The notes under the pieces: generated by a model
The model's database searches: none
What the model saw: only the letters and a program-made list of their open reading frames with translations
What the model was told of the DNA's origin: nothing
Part shown: piece by piece, positions 1 through 7,580 of the stretch
Position numbering within the stretch: position 1 is the first letter of the stretch
How the letters are laid out: each line of letters starts with the position of its first letter
Position numbers and translations under genes: made by a program
DNA from: Bacillota bacterium
GTDB lineage: Bacteria; Bacillota; UBA5301; Bu52
DNA length: 37,630 nt
NCBI GenBank assembly: GCA_014896355.1
Contig: JADBKO010000002.1
Coordinates: 1 to 37,630 of the forward strand
Reading direction: 5' to 3'

Positions 1-1865
1 CGATCAGCCTCCCTTTGTCCGGCCCCGCGCGATTCCTGCTGCCGCCGCCATTGATCCAGGGCCCGCTCAATGCGCTCTTCTTCGCGCAGCGGCTGTCCTG
101 TATCCAGGTCCACGGCACGGCAGGCGCCGCCGGCGAAGCAGGTCCGCACCCGGCCGCAGGCCGCAGGATTTCCCGCCAGGTGCGGAGCATCCAAAAGCCC
201 GGACTCCACGGCCAAGGCCAGGGTTCGGCTGTCCGCCAGGGGGTCCCGGACCTCCGGCCCGGCCAGCGAAGCAATGGCCTGCAACAACTGGCGGGCCTCG
301 TCCACCAGCTCCTGGCGGCGGCGTTGTACGGCGGGGTCGAGAGTCATGTCCGGCAGTCCCTGCCAGCCAATGCGGATGACCCCCCGCACGATCTTGACGG
401 CCTCAGCGATATCCTTGGGCGTGGCGGCATGGTCAGCCTCCACGTGCGCCACCACGTGCACGATGTGGGGCTGCAAGGCCATCTGCAGGAGAGTGGAGGA
501 GGCCAGCTGGCCCTTGGCCACGTCGATGTCTGAGGGCAGACTCGCCAGTCCGGTGCGGGTCTGCCGCCACACCCGGAAGTTCCCGCCGCTCTCTGCCTCC
601 AGTTCCTCCAAAAGGTCTCGGACGGCCAACATCTTGGCCAAGTCCATCCGGAAGCTGGTGGCTGCAGGGGTGTTGAACATGAACTGGGCCACATAGTCCC
701 GGACTCCGGCGGCCCGGGCGTTGTAGGCTGCCAGATAGGCGGCCGCCACCGCCACGCTGTCGGGAGCGTCCCGTAGGCTCCAGTGGTGGGGATCATTGAC
801 CTCCACTGGGATGCCGTTCTGGGCGTGCCAGGCCATGGCGGCCTGGTTCTCAGCGATGGCTTGCGCCAACGGCCGGGAGGAGCGTCCGTCCAGCTGGCTG
901 TACCAGAAAAGCGGCACGGCGCCCCAGGCCAAGTGGATGGTCTCTTTCAGCATCTGGGCCATGCGCACCAGGTCACGGGTGCCGCTATAGCAGCGCAGAA
1001 GCGGGTAGTTTCCACGCCGCGATGCCTCGTAAAGGGCCCGGAAATCTTCCGGGCTGCGCACAGGAACGCCGCCGGCGCCGTCCTGCCGCGGGTCCATCTC
1101 CTGGGGCCGGAAAAAACTCTCCTGGGCGTTTTGATCCGGGGCCAGCGAGATCACGTCCAACAGCTGTCGCTCCGCCAGCTCCGCCACGCCCGCCACCGTG
1201 TCGGCCAAAGACGGGAGGCCGAAGTGATGGCGTAGCAAGGGATAGGGTGCCTGGGCCTGAATGCGTTCTACCAGGGTATGGGCAAAGGCCTGCGGTCCCG
1301 GGGTCACGGCGCCGTCCTGCGCTTGTGCGCCTTGCTCGTGCCCACCCCCGCCATGGTCCCAGACTCCCGCCCTGGCCAGTGCCGCGCCGCCGCCGGGGCC
1401 GGCGGCCAGAGCTCCTTCGTGAAAAGCTTTATACACCTGGCGCAAGAACGTGGTGATCAGGCGATCGTCCTGGCGGCCGTCGAAGATGGCGTGGAAGAAG
1501 CCCATTTTGCGGGCGCGTTCGGCCACGGGCGGTGTGCCGCCGAAGGCGAAAATCATGGGGTGAGGCGCTTCCCGGAATGCGCGTGTAAACTCCTGCAGGA
1601 CCCGCTCACCAGCGTCCGGCGACAAGCGGTAGCTGACGCCCACCAGCAGAGGATTCATCTGGCGGATGGCAGCCCAGAAGCGCTTCACCGGCACCGCCGG
1701 TCCCAGAAACACGGTCTGGAAGCCCACGGCCTCCGCCAGGCGCAGGAAATTGTAGACTCCCGCCACATGCACGCAGTCTCCCACAGCACCGGCCAGCACG
1801 GTGGGCTGTCGTGCTGCCTGCCGAGGACCAGCAGAATCCCGCCTTTGTTCGATCCTATCCATCAT
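1..1865 (-). CDS. B12-binding domain protein with mutase-like C-terminal region (partial)
   Basis: The reading frame stays open from the left edge to an ATG at 1865-1863, giving at least 621 residues; the C-terminus lies outside the window. That ATG overlaps the TGA of the upstream opine-dehydrogenase gene (ATGA), so the two are one operon. Residues 22-130 look like a cobalamin-binding Rossmann domain. They carry G-D-C-V-H-V-A-G at 29-36, in which the His and the Gly three residues later match the DxHxxG cobalamin motif but the Asp is one residue too early. Residues 210-560 (LLRCYSGT, LFWYSQLDGRS, FNTPAATS) resemble TIM-barrel subunits of B12 mutases of the glutamate-mutase E type. A cysteine cluster (C..RVRTCFAGGACRAV) sits near the visible end. 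The B12 domain is fairly certain; the mutase-like assignment and the substrate are inference. Confidence 0.7.
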   Translation of the reverse strand, partial: MMDRIEQRRDSAGPRQAARQPTVLAGAVGDCVHVAGVYNFLRLAEAVGFQTVFLGPAVPVKRFWAAIRQMNPLLVGVSYRLSPDAGERVLQEFTRAFREAPHPMIFAFGGTPPVAERARKMGFFHAIFDGRQDDRLITTFLRQVYKAFHEGALAAGPGGGAALARAGVWDHGGGGHEQGAQAQDGAVTPGPQAFAHTLVERIQAQAPYPLLRHHFGLPSLADTVAGVAELAERQLLDVISLAPDQNAQESFFRPQEMDPRQDGAGGVPVRSPEDFRALYEASRRGNYPLLRCYSGTRDLVRMAQMLKETIHLAWGAVPLFWYSQLDGRSSRPLAQAIAENQAAMAWHAQNGIPVEVNDPHHWSLRDAPDSVAVAAAYLAAYNARAAGVRDYVAQFMFNTPAATSFRMDLAKMLAVRDLLEELEAESGGNFRVWRQTRTGLASLPSDIDVAKGQLASSTLLQMALQPHIVHVVAHVEADHAATPKDIAEAVKIVRGVIRIGWQGLPDMTLDPAVQRRRQELVDEARQLLQAIASLAGPEVRDPLADSRTLALAVESGLLDAPHLAGNPAACGRVRTCFAGGACRAVDLDTGQPLREEERIERALDQWRRQQESRGAGQREAD

Positions 1866-3007
1866 ACGACCCGTCCTTCCTGGACAAACTCGTGCAAGTT
1901 CTCGCGGTTCATCTCGCCTAAACCCAGGCGTTCGGCACGCCGCCCCAGGCCCCAGTAATCCACGCCGTGGATCACCGAAGCCAGATGGATCAGGCTGCGC
2001 ATGGTGGGACACGGTACGCGGGCCAGCTGGCCCAGCGACGCCAGGGGGACCAGGCTGGCCGGCACGTCTTCCCAAAGGTAGCGGGTATCCAGGGTGGATG
2101 GAGCGCGAATGCCGGCATAGGCGGCGGTATCCTGCAGCGCCTCGTAAAGGGTGAGCCCCCGCGCCCCGTAGACCTGACCCAGCCATTCCAGGGCGGAGGG
2201 GACCGCCACACCGTACGCCGCGGCCACGGCCAAGCGTTCAGCATCCACTCTCTCCAGGACCCGGGCCACCGCTGGTGTGATCCCCCGGTGGTAATAGTCG
2301 AAAGGCTCGGCGTCACCCTCGATACGCCCGGCGTTCAGCAGCACCGGAGCCGGATGGAACACCGCCCCCACATTGTCCAGGCTGGTTTCGAATACGTTGC
2401 GGGCACCCACGAATTGCGGGAAATAGGGGTGTAAAATCTGCAGCACCTCCCGGGTTTTGGTCGCCGGCAGGGCCGCCAGCCGCACCTGGTTCTTCAGCCC
2501 GTAAACGTGGACCCGCCCCGGCCGGACAGCCCGCGCCGCGTACAACAAACTCTGGGCTTCGGCCACCACCACCTGGGCACGGCAGCCGTGCAGGCGCAGC
2601 ACATGCCCGAATTCCACGGCGCCCAGAGTTCGCCCAGGATGAAGGATGACCACCTGTCCGTCTCGCAGGTGCGGGGCCAAACCGGTGGCCAAAGCCCGGT
2701 GGGCCGTGGCCGGCACCACGATCATGAGGACCTGGGCCTGAGATGCGACTTGCTCCAAACGGCTGGTCAGGCGCCAGGGACGCGCCTTGCCGGTCAGGGC
2801 CCCTTCCAGCTCAATGCCACCGTTTTTCCAGATGGCGGCCAAAGGTGCAGCGCTGCGGTTGTAGAGAATGACCTGGGCGCCCATCAGGGCCAGATGGGCG
2901 GCCATGGCCTGGCCGCCGTTGCCGGCACCAACCACGGCGAAAACAGTTTTACGTTCTGGATGGACGGGCCGTTTCTGAGCTCCTTGCAAACCCTGCGTGG
3001 GTGTCAT
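1862..3007 (-). CDS. NAD/NADP octopine/nopaline dehydrogenase family protein
   Basis: This 381-residue protein has an N-terminal NAD(P)-binding Rossmann fold with GAGNGG at about residues 28-33, followed by AAHLALMGAQV. The C-terminal half has the helical opine-dehydrogenase signature: HPAPVLLNAG, FDYYHRGITPAVARVLE, LDTRYLWEDVP and CPTMRSLIHLAS. Family members reductively condense an amino acid with a 2-oxo acid, or carry out related reactions; the substrate here cannot be read from sequence. The start ATG lies 8 bases after a strong AAAGGAGG. It is the first gene downstream of a c-di-AMP-type riboswitch and terminator, and it overlaps the B12-domain gene by four bases. The pairing suggests an amino-acid-derived product, but that is inference. 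Confidence 0.85.
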   Translation of the reverse strand: MTPTQGLQGAQKRPVHPERKTVFAVVGAGNGGQAMAAHLALMGAQVILYNRSAAPLAAIWKNGGIELEGALTGKARPWRLTSRLEQVASQAQVLMIVVPATAHRALATGLAPHLRDGQVVILHPGRTLGAVEFGHVLRLHGCRAQVVVAEAQSLLYAARAVRPGRVHVYGLKNQVRLAALPATKTREVLQILHPYFPQFVGARNVFETSLDNVGAVFHPAPVLLNAGRIEGDAEPFDYYHRGITPAVARVLERVDAERLAVAAAYGVAVPSALEWLGQVYGARGLTLYEALQDTAAYAGIRAPSTLDTRYLWEDVPASLVPLASLGQLARVPCPTMRSLIHLASVIHGVDYWGLGRRAERLGLGEMNRENLHEFVQEGRVV

Positions 3008-3060
3008 GACGAAAACCTCCTTTTGAGTCGGATCGCCGGAATCGCCAACTCGGAGGTGAA

Positions 3061-3095
3061 AGACAAAAGACCCCGAAGAAATGGATTCTTCGGGG
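3061..3095 (-). terminator. Rho-independent terminator in the opine-dehydrogenase leader
   Basis: A perfect 10-bp stem (CCCCGAAGAA at 3071-3080 with its complement at 3086-3095) has a five-base loop. Read on the minus strand it is followed by TCTTTTGTCT. It lies between the riboswitch aptamer and the structural genes, about 55 bases before the ATG at 3007, where an attenuator is expected. Confidence 0.8.
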
Positions 3096-3265
3096 TTGGC
3101 AGGGGCGGCAATCTGCCGCAGCAGGCACTCCCGCTTGCTTAGCAGGTGGCTCCCAGCTTGCCGGTAAAGACCATCGCGCTGGCAGGCAAGCGACCTCTAG
3201 CAACGGAGACTGCTGCGCCCACAGTAAAGCCTCAACACTGCTGGCCCCAATCCACTTCTCCTCCC
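3096..3265 (-). promoter_or_regulatory. Leader segment between aptamer and terminator, with competing stems
   Basis: About 170 bases separate the end of the aptamer from the terminator, more than a simple expression platform needs. I see no coding sequence. CGCTTGCC (3192-3185) can pair with GGCAAGC (3162-3156) or with GCAAGCG (3138-3132), so two mutually exclusive folds are possible upstream of the terminator. I recognise no second aptamer. Confidence 0.4.
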
Positions 3266-3454
3266 ACGCTTACGAGGTTAGCTGACGGGCGCGGATCGAA
3301 AGAGTGTAACCCGTCTTCCCTGCCGGTGGCCGGCCAGCCATGGGTTGCGGTGACATCGCTGCAGAACCGGATCATGGCCGCCATTCATGCCGAAAGGGGA
3401 GATTAGCCCCTTGGTTGGTTCCCCCGCTTCCCGGTGAACCGGGAATTCAGCGCT
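3266..3454 (-). ncRNA. c-di-AMP riboswitch aptamer (ydaO/yuaA type)
   Basis: On the minus strand this segment carries, in order, the blocks I know from the ydaO/yuaA aptamer: a P1 5' strand with GAATTCC (from 3453), GGAACC near 3421, GGGGCTAATC (3410-3401), CAGGGA, and CCCGTCAGCTAACCTCG (3289-3273), closed by AGCGT (3270-3266) pairing with GCGCT (3453-3449). The spacing and the CAGCTAAC block fit the Thermoanaerobacter aptamer well. This class binds cyclic di-AMP and usually lowers expression of osmolyte, potassium or cell-wall genes. Here it precedes an opine-dehydrogenase and B12 operon with a terminator between. The identification is from remembered consensus; no covariance search was run. 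Confidence 0.85.
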
Positions 3455-3474
3455 CAGCAGACTGGCTAATTCCA

Positions 3475-3503
3475 GCTATATGGATTTATTGCCTTAACGT
3501 TAA
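3475..3503 (-). promoter_or_regulatory. Possible sigma-A promoter for the riboswitch operon
   Basis: On the minus strand TTAACG (3503-3498) and TATAGC (3480-3475) are separated by exactly 17 bases. Each matches the sigma-A consensus at four of six positions. Transcription would start near 3468, about 15 bases before the riboswitch P1 stem. The -35 overlaps a dyad, CCTTAACGTTAACATAAGG at 3492-3510. Confidence 0.45.
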
Positions 3504-3701
3504 CATAAGGGGCCACACAGGTCAAGATCAAGACTGGTCTGCCCCCACGGTAACGTCAACGACCTGGTAGCTGACAAGGGTTGGGGGCGGCCAGAGGGCC
3601 GGGAAACCCGGCCGATTTCTTGGTTGGGCACCGGTATTTGGCAGGAGTTGACCGCAGCGGGCTCTTTTTCCCCTTTTAAGGGCATGCCTGGCTCACTCTG
3701 C
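3504..3701. other. Intergenic region without recognisable gene
   Basis: This stretch lies between the probable promoter of the riboswitch operon and the decayed DUF4338 gene. No reading frame with a plausible start or family signature was found on either strand. It contains GC-rich short inverted repeats such as GGGCCGGGAAACCCGGCC near 3597, but no T-rich tail. Confidence 0.4.
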
Positions 3702-4155
3702 CTACAACAGGTTTTCTTGAGCGGCCTGGGTTGGGCCTGGGTTTACTGGGCGGGATGTAGCGTTGTTGCTCCGGGTGCAACAGGTCCAGAAGGCTTCCGT
3801 GGCCCTCCAGCCTGCCGCCCGGTAACCGGTGCCGCGAAGACGGGCCGGATCCACGAAAACGGGCCGGATCCACGAAGGTTTCAGCCAGTACGACGGGATG
3901 GCCGCAGACCGCCTGCCAGTCGGCAGACAAGCGCCGGACATCGGCGGCCAAAACTTTGGAAGCCAGATGGGGAAAGTGCAGGCCCGGCCGGATGAGAAAA
4001 CGCCAGTTGTTGGCCACGAAGCGCAGGTGCCGCCATGGCTGCTCGGGGGTCCAACCGAACCAATGATCCCCGCGGGCCGCACTTGAAAGCGGCGGCTCCC
4101 CAGCCCAACAAGACAGCCCATTGGCCGTCGCGTTTGTGTGCTCTTGTGCTTCCAC
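3702..4155 (-). pseudogene. Frameshifted DUF4338-domain (DruA/transposase-associated) remnant
   Basis: Two overlapping minus-strand frames together give a DUF4338-like sequence. The first has GWTPEQ, HLRFVANNWRFLI, LHFPHLASKVLAADVRRLSADWQ and VVLAETFVDPARF; the second continues LRGTGYRAAGW, matching the family's GTCYRAANW. The break falls exactly on a tandem duplication of an 18-base sequence (3840-3857 and 3859-3876, period 19). Removing one 19-base copy restores a continuous frame through FVDPARLRGTGYRAAGW. The N-terminus starts at a GTG without a Shine-Dalgarno site, and the C-terminus decays into unrelated residues, so both ends are probably lost as well. DUF4338 occurs in transposase-associated and DruA-like defence proteins. 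It sits between two divergently oriented RNA-led operons, a plausible insertion site. Confidence 0.7.
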
Positions 4156-4172
4156 GAGGAAAGTGATACAAT
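4144..4172 (+). promoter_or_regulatory. Sigma-A promoter of the OLE RNA-oapA transcript
   Basis: TTGTGC (4144-4149), a 17-base spacer and TACAAT (4167-4172) fit a sigma-A promoter. The predicted start near 4179-4180 is one or two bases before the 5' strand of the long closing stem of the RNA that follows (4181). Confidence 0.75.
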
Positions 4173-4178
4173 GATTTG

Positions 4179-4815
4179 ATGCTACAGGTGGTGCAGTATC
4201 CTAGTCAATGCGCCTGCTTCTGAAGACGGGCCTAAAGATCCGTCGCGGGCACATCGATGAAGTCCCTGGTGCTGGCTTGCGGCGCCCAGCCGCGGGTTGG
4301 TAGTGGGGGTTAAGGGAGACGGGCGATCTGCAATGGCATGCAGGCGTGGACCCGTCCCCCGCGGAGGCCTGAGTGCGTGGGGAGGCGCCTGTAAGGAAGC
4401 CGACCATGGCTCAGGGTCAAACCTGCGACTCGGTGCAACAAGCGGATCTGTTCATTTGGGGATCCGCCCTATGTGCTGGGTGCAGAGTAGCCTGCCTTGA
4501 GCCGGACAAGTGGGATAGCGGGGAACCGGGCGCGTTCCGGAGGCCTACGGAAGGCGTTCCGATGCCGCTTGAAACCTGTCTGGCAAAAGAGGCTAGGAAG
4601 CAGGGTGCATTGCCGGGGAAAACCCCTAGGCTGTTCCACAAGAGGCGGTTTGAGGATTGCAGTGTGGACTCAGTGGTGATCCAGCTCGGCGACCGGCAAC
4701 GGCGGCGGCGGGCTTGTAAAGGGAAACCGCCGGGACGGCGACGCCCGGTAAGCCTGCGGGAAAACCTGCTGGACCTTAAGCCACAATATTTACTCAATCC
4801 GCTACCACCTGTGGC
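4179..4815 (+). ncRNA. ole: OLE (Ornate Large Extremophilic) RNA
   Basis: About 635 bases with no credible coding frame lie between a good sigma-A promoter and the oapA-like gene. This is the known position of OLE RNA: just upstream of oapA, near dxs, tlyA, nadK, argR and recN in Bacillus halodurans and various anaerobes. OLE RNAs are about 600-640 bases long. The two ends pair: GCTACAGGTGGT (4181-4192) with ACCACCTGTGGC (4804-4815) forms 12 bp with one U-G pair, and a G-U at 4193/4803 makes 13. Many internal GC-rich hairpins are visible. OLE RNA forms a membrane-bound RNP with OapA and is linked to stress and energy adaptation. I rely on position, length, partner gene and terminal pairing, not on a covariance match. 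Confidence 0.85.
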
Positions 4816-4836
4816 TTCCAACCATTCTGAGGTGGG
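4805..4836 (+). promoter_or_regulatory. Hairpin that could hide the oapA ribosome binding site
   Basis: The oapA Shine-Dalgarno sequence GAGGTGG (4829-4835) can pair with CCACCT (4805-4810), a 6-bp stem with a 19-base loop. The same CCACCT is part of the 3' strand of the much longer OLE closing stem. The two pairings exclude each other, so folding of the full RNA should free the ribosome binding site. Confidence 0.55.
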
Positions 4837-4842
4837 AAATAC

Positions 4843-5607
4843 TTGGGAAGACCTGCGCGCCAGGCCGCTTCCATGGCCATCGGTGCCCTTATTGCGACCC
4901 TCGTTGTAACATATTTGTCCCGCACATTTCTCTCTGAGGTCGGTTTGCTTCCCGGCCTTCTTTTGCTGCTTCTTATCGTGGCCACCGGTATCGTGTTCGA
5001 TATTATTGGCACGGCGGCGGCGGCGGCTGAAACCCGTCCCCTGCATGCCATGGCGGCGGACAAAGTCCCCGGCGCCTATACGGCTGTGCGGCTTCTCTGG
5101 CATGCGGACCGGGTGGCGAATTTCAGCAACGACTTGGTAGGCGACATCTCCGCCACTCTCAGCGGCGCTGTGGGCACGGCCCTGGTTTTTGAGATTTCGT
5201 CCCGCGGGGTGCATGCTTCCGAGACCCTTTTGAGCACCCTCATGGTGGGCCTGATCTCCGCTCTGACAGTGGGCGGGAAAGCCGCGGAGAAGCGCCTGGC
5301 CATCGATCACGCCACAGAGATCATCTTTTGGGTAGGGAAAGCATTGCACCGGGTCGAACGTGTGCTGGGTGTGACGTTCTTCGCCCGCCGGCCTTCGGGC
5401 AGGTCTGCAAACACCGCCCGTCGCAAGCGCGGGAGCCGTTCTGCCACGGGCAGCAGACGTACCCATGGCCGTGCAGGCAAGCCGGCGGGATCGCCGGCAG
5501 CGGAGAATGGCCCGAGGAAGAAAAGACCGGCTGCACCTGCATATGTGGTGGGCACCGACCCGGGCGGAGCCAGCCTGGGTCCGGCAGGCCCGGGGAAGGA
5601 AGAGTAA
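4843..5607 (+). CDS. oapA: OLE-associated membrane protein OapA
   Basis: A 254-residue membrane protein. Hydrophobic segments lie at about residues 11-30, 35-58, 100-118 and 129-145. The conserved block K-V-P-G-A-x-x-A-V-R-L, H-A-D-R-V-A-N-F-x-N-D-L-V-G-D-I (74-102) matches my recollection of OapA proteins from OLE-bearing species. Start is TTG 4843, seven bases after GAGGTGG; ATG 4873 is an alternative without a site. OapA binds OLE RNA and anchors it in the membrane. Unlike the roughly 180-residue proteins I know, this one carries a tail (182-254) rich in Arg, Lys, Ser, Gly and Pro. It is followed two bases later by dxs. Confidence 0.8.
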   Translation: MGRPARQAASMAIGALIATLVVTYLSRTFLSEVGLLPGLLLLLLIVATGIVFDIIGTAAAAAETRPLHAMAADKVPGAYTAVRLLWHADRVANFSNDLVGDISATLSGAVGTALVFEISSRGVHASETLLSTLMVGLISALTVGGKAAEKRLAIDHATEIIFWVGKALHRVERVLGVTFFARRPSGRSANTARRKRGSRSATGSRRTHGRAGKPAGSPAAENGPRKKRPAAPAYVVGTDPGGASLGPAGPGKEE

Positions 5608-5609
5608 AC

Positions 5610-7580
5610 TTGAGCGCCAGTGCAACGCCGATATTGGACCGCATCCGGGCGCCGAAGGACGTCCGTAGCCTGGATATGGCCCAGCTGCAGCAGTTGGCCC
5701 AGGAGCTGCGGATGGAGACAGTGGAAGTCATCAGCCAGGTAGGCGGGCATCTGGCCCCCAGCCTGGGCGTGGTGGAGCTGACGTTGGCTCTCTTTTCTGT
5801 CCTGGACCTGGACCGGGACAAGATCGTGTGGGACGTGGGCCACCAAAGCTACGTCCACAAGCTGCTCACAGGCCGGCGTGCCCAGTTTCCCACCATCCGG
5901 CAGTACGGGGGAATTTCCGGCTTCCCGCGCCGGGACGAGAGCCCTTACGACGCTTTTGGCACCGGACATGCTAGCACCTCGATCTCGGCGGCTCTGGGCA
6001 TGGCTGTGGCCCGGGACCTGCAAGGCCAGCACTATAAGGTGGTGGCCGTCATCGGAGACGGCGCCCTTACGGGGGGCATGGCCTATGAGGGGCTGAACAA
6101 CTGCGGCCAGCTGCAGAAGGACCTTCTGGTAGTCTTGAATGACAACGCCATGTCCATTGCGCCGAACGTGGGTGCGGTATCCCGCTATCTCACCCGCCTG
6201 CGCCTGGCGCCGGGGGCACTGCGCGCCAAGCGGGATGTGAAACAGGCCTTACGCCGCATTCCGGGGATGGGGAATTCCGTCCTGCGGGCCATTGAGCGGG
6301 TGAAAGACAGCGTCAAGTACCTGCTGGTGCCCGGCATGCTTTTCGAGGAGTTGGGCTTTACCTACTACGGCCCCATTGACGGCCATGACTTGCCCCTTTT
6401 GGTGGAAACCCTGAAAGAAGTTTACACTCTGCACCAGCCGGTGCTTTTGCATGTGGTGACCAAAAAGGGCCGCGGATATCCGCCCGCGGAGCGCAATCCG
6501 GAGTATTTCCATGGGACGAGCCCCTTTGTGCTGGCCACCGGCGAGCCGAAAGAAAACGGGCATACCGTCACCTATACGGAGGTCTTCGGGAAAACCCTGG
6601 TCCAGCTGGCAGAAAAAGATCCCCGCATCGTGGCCATTACAGCTGCCATGCCCGATGGTACAGGGCTGGCTCCTTTTGCCCGGCAGTTCCCGGAGCGTTT
6701 CTTCGATGTGGGTATCGCCGAGCAGCACGCGCTTACGTTTGCCGCTGGTTTGGCCACCCAGGGCATGCGTCCGGTGGTAGCCATTTATTCCACTTTCCTG
6801 CAGCGGGCGTACGACCAGCTGATTCACGACATCTGTCTGCAAAAGCTGCCGGTGGTGCTGGCGGTGGACCGGGCAGGGTTGGTGGGACACGATGGGCCCA
6901 CCCACCACGGGGCTTTTGACCTCAGCTATCTCGACGCCGTGCCCGGGATCACCGTCATGTCCCCCCGGGATGAGGCGCAGTTGCAGCGCATGCTGGTTAC
7001 GGCGTTGAGCCTTGAAGGCCCTGTGGCCATTCGTTACCCCCGGGGCAAGGCAGTGGGGGTCCCTCTGTTGCAAGACCCCCAGCCGCTGCCGGTGGGCCAG
7101 GGCGAACTGCTGCGGGACGGGGAGGACGTGGTTTTCGTGGCCATCGGCCCCATGGTGCAGCGGGCTTTGGCTTCCGCCTCGGAGCTGGCAGCGTCCGGCA
7201 TCGACGCCGGGGTCATCGATGCCGTTTTCGCCAAACCCATGGATGAGCAGTTGATCCTGCGTGCGGCGACCCGGACGGGCCGCGTGGTAACGGTGGAGGA
7301 CAACACGGCGATGGGAGGCTTCGGAGCCCAGGTGGCAGCACTGCTCGCGCAGAAGGCCCCGGGAGTGGCCTGTTTGATCGCCGCGTTGCCCGACCGCTTC
7401 GTGGGGCAGGGCAGGCAGGAGGAGCTTTACCAGGAGGTGGGTCTTACTCCGCAGGCATTGACGGAGAGGGTCCGCCGATGGCTGGAACGGCTGGGTTCCG
7501 CAGGATGCAGGCAGGCCTCCGGGTCCGAAGGGAAAAGTGTTGGGAAGGAGACTCGGCGCGTTGGAGCCCACAGCCTCTGA
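5610..7580 (+). CDS. dxs: 1-deoxy-D-xylulose-5-phosphate synthase
   Basis: Catalyses the thiamine-diphosphate-dependent condensation of pyruvate and glyceraldehyde 3-phosphate, the first step of the MEP isoprenoid pathway. The 656-residue protein shows [17 protein letters not shown], the TPP motif [16 protein letters not shown], the transketolase pyrimidine-domain motif [18 protein letters not shown] and the C-terminal domain with [12 protein letters not shown] 5610 is chosen because it follows GGAAGGAAG, starts two bases after the oapA stop, and places the family N-terminus correctly; the frame is open further upstream but overlaps oapA. The last 30 residues or so are a low-complexity extension overlapping the region before tlyA. 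Confidence 0.95.
   Translation: MSASATPILDRIRAPKDVRSLDMAQLQQLAQELRMETVEVISQVGGHLAPSLGVVELTLALFSVLDLDRDKIVWDVGHQSYVHKLLTGRRAQFPTIRQYGGISGFPRRDESPYDAFGTGHASTSISAALGMAVARDLQGQHYKVVAVIGDGALTGGMAYEGLNNCGQLQKDLLVVLNDNAMSIAPNVGAVSRYLTRLRLAPGALRAKRDVKQALRRIPGMGNSVLRAIERVKDSVKYLLVPGMLFEELGFTYYGPIDGHDLPLLVETLKEVYTLHQPVLLHVVTKKGRGYPPAERNPEYFHGTSPFVLATGEPKENGHTVTYTEVFGKTLVQLAEKDPRIVAITAAMPDGTGLAPFARQFPERFFDVGIAEQHALTFAAGLATQGMRPVVAIYSTFLQRAYDQLIHDICLQKLPVVLAVDRAGLVGHDGPTHHGAFDLSYLDAVPGITVMSPRDEAQLQRMLVTALSLEGPVAIRYPRGKAVGVPLLQDPQPLPVGQGELLRDGEDVVFVAIGPMVQRALASASELAASGIDAGVIDAVFAKPMDEQLILRAATRTGRVVTVEDNTAMGGFGAQVAALLAQKAPGVACLIAALPDRFVGQGRQEELYQEVGLTPQALTERVRRWLERLGSAGCRQASGSEGKSVGKETRRVGAHSL

Noticed and set aside
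15-1958. Several plus-strand open frames over the left-edge B12 gene
   Set aside because: They are antisense to a continuous minus-strand frame with clear B12-domain and mutase-like features.
4297-4909. Plus-strand and minus-strand open frames in the OLE region
   Set aside because: High GC makes chance frames long; their composition is unlike proteins, they have no proper start sites, and the region fits a structured RNA.
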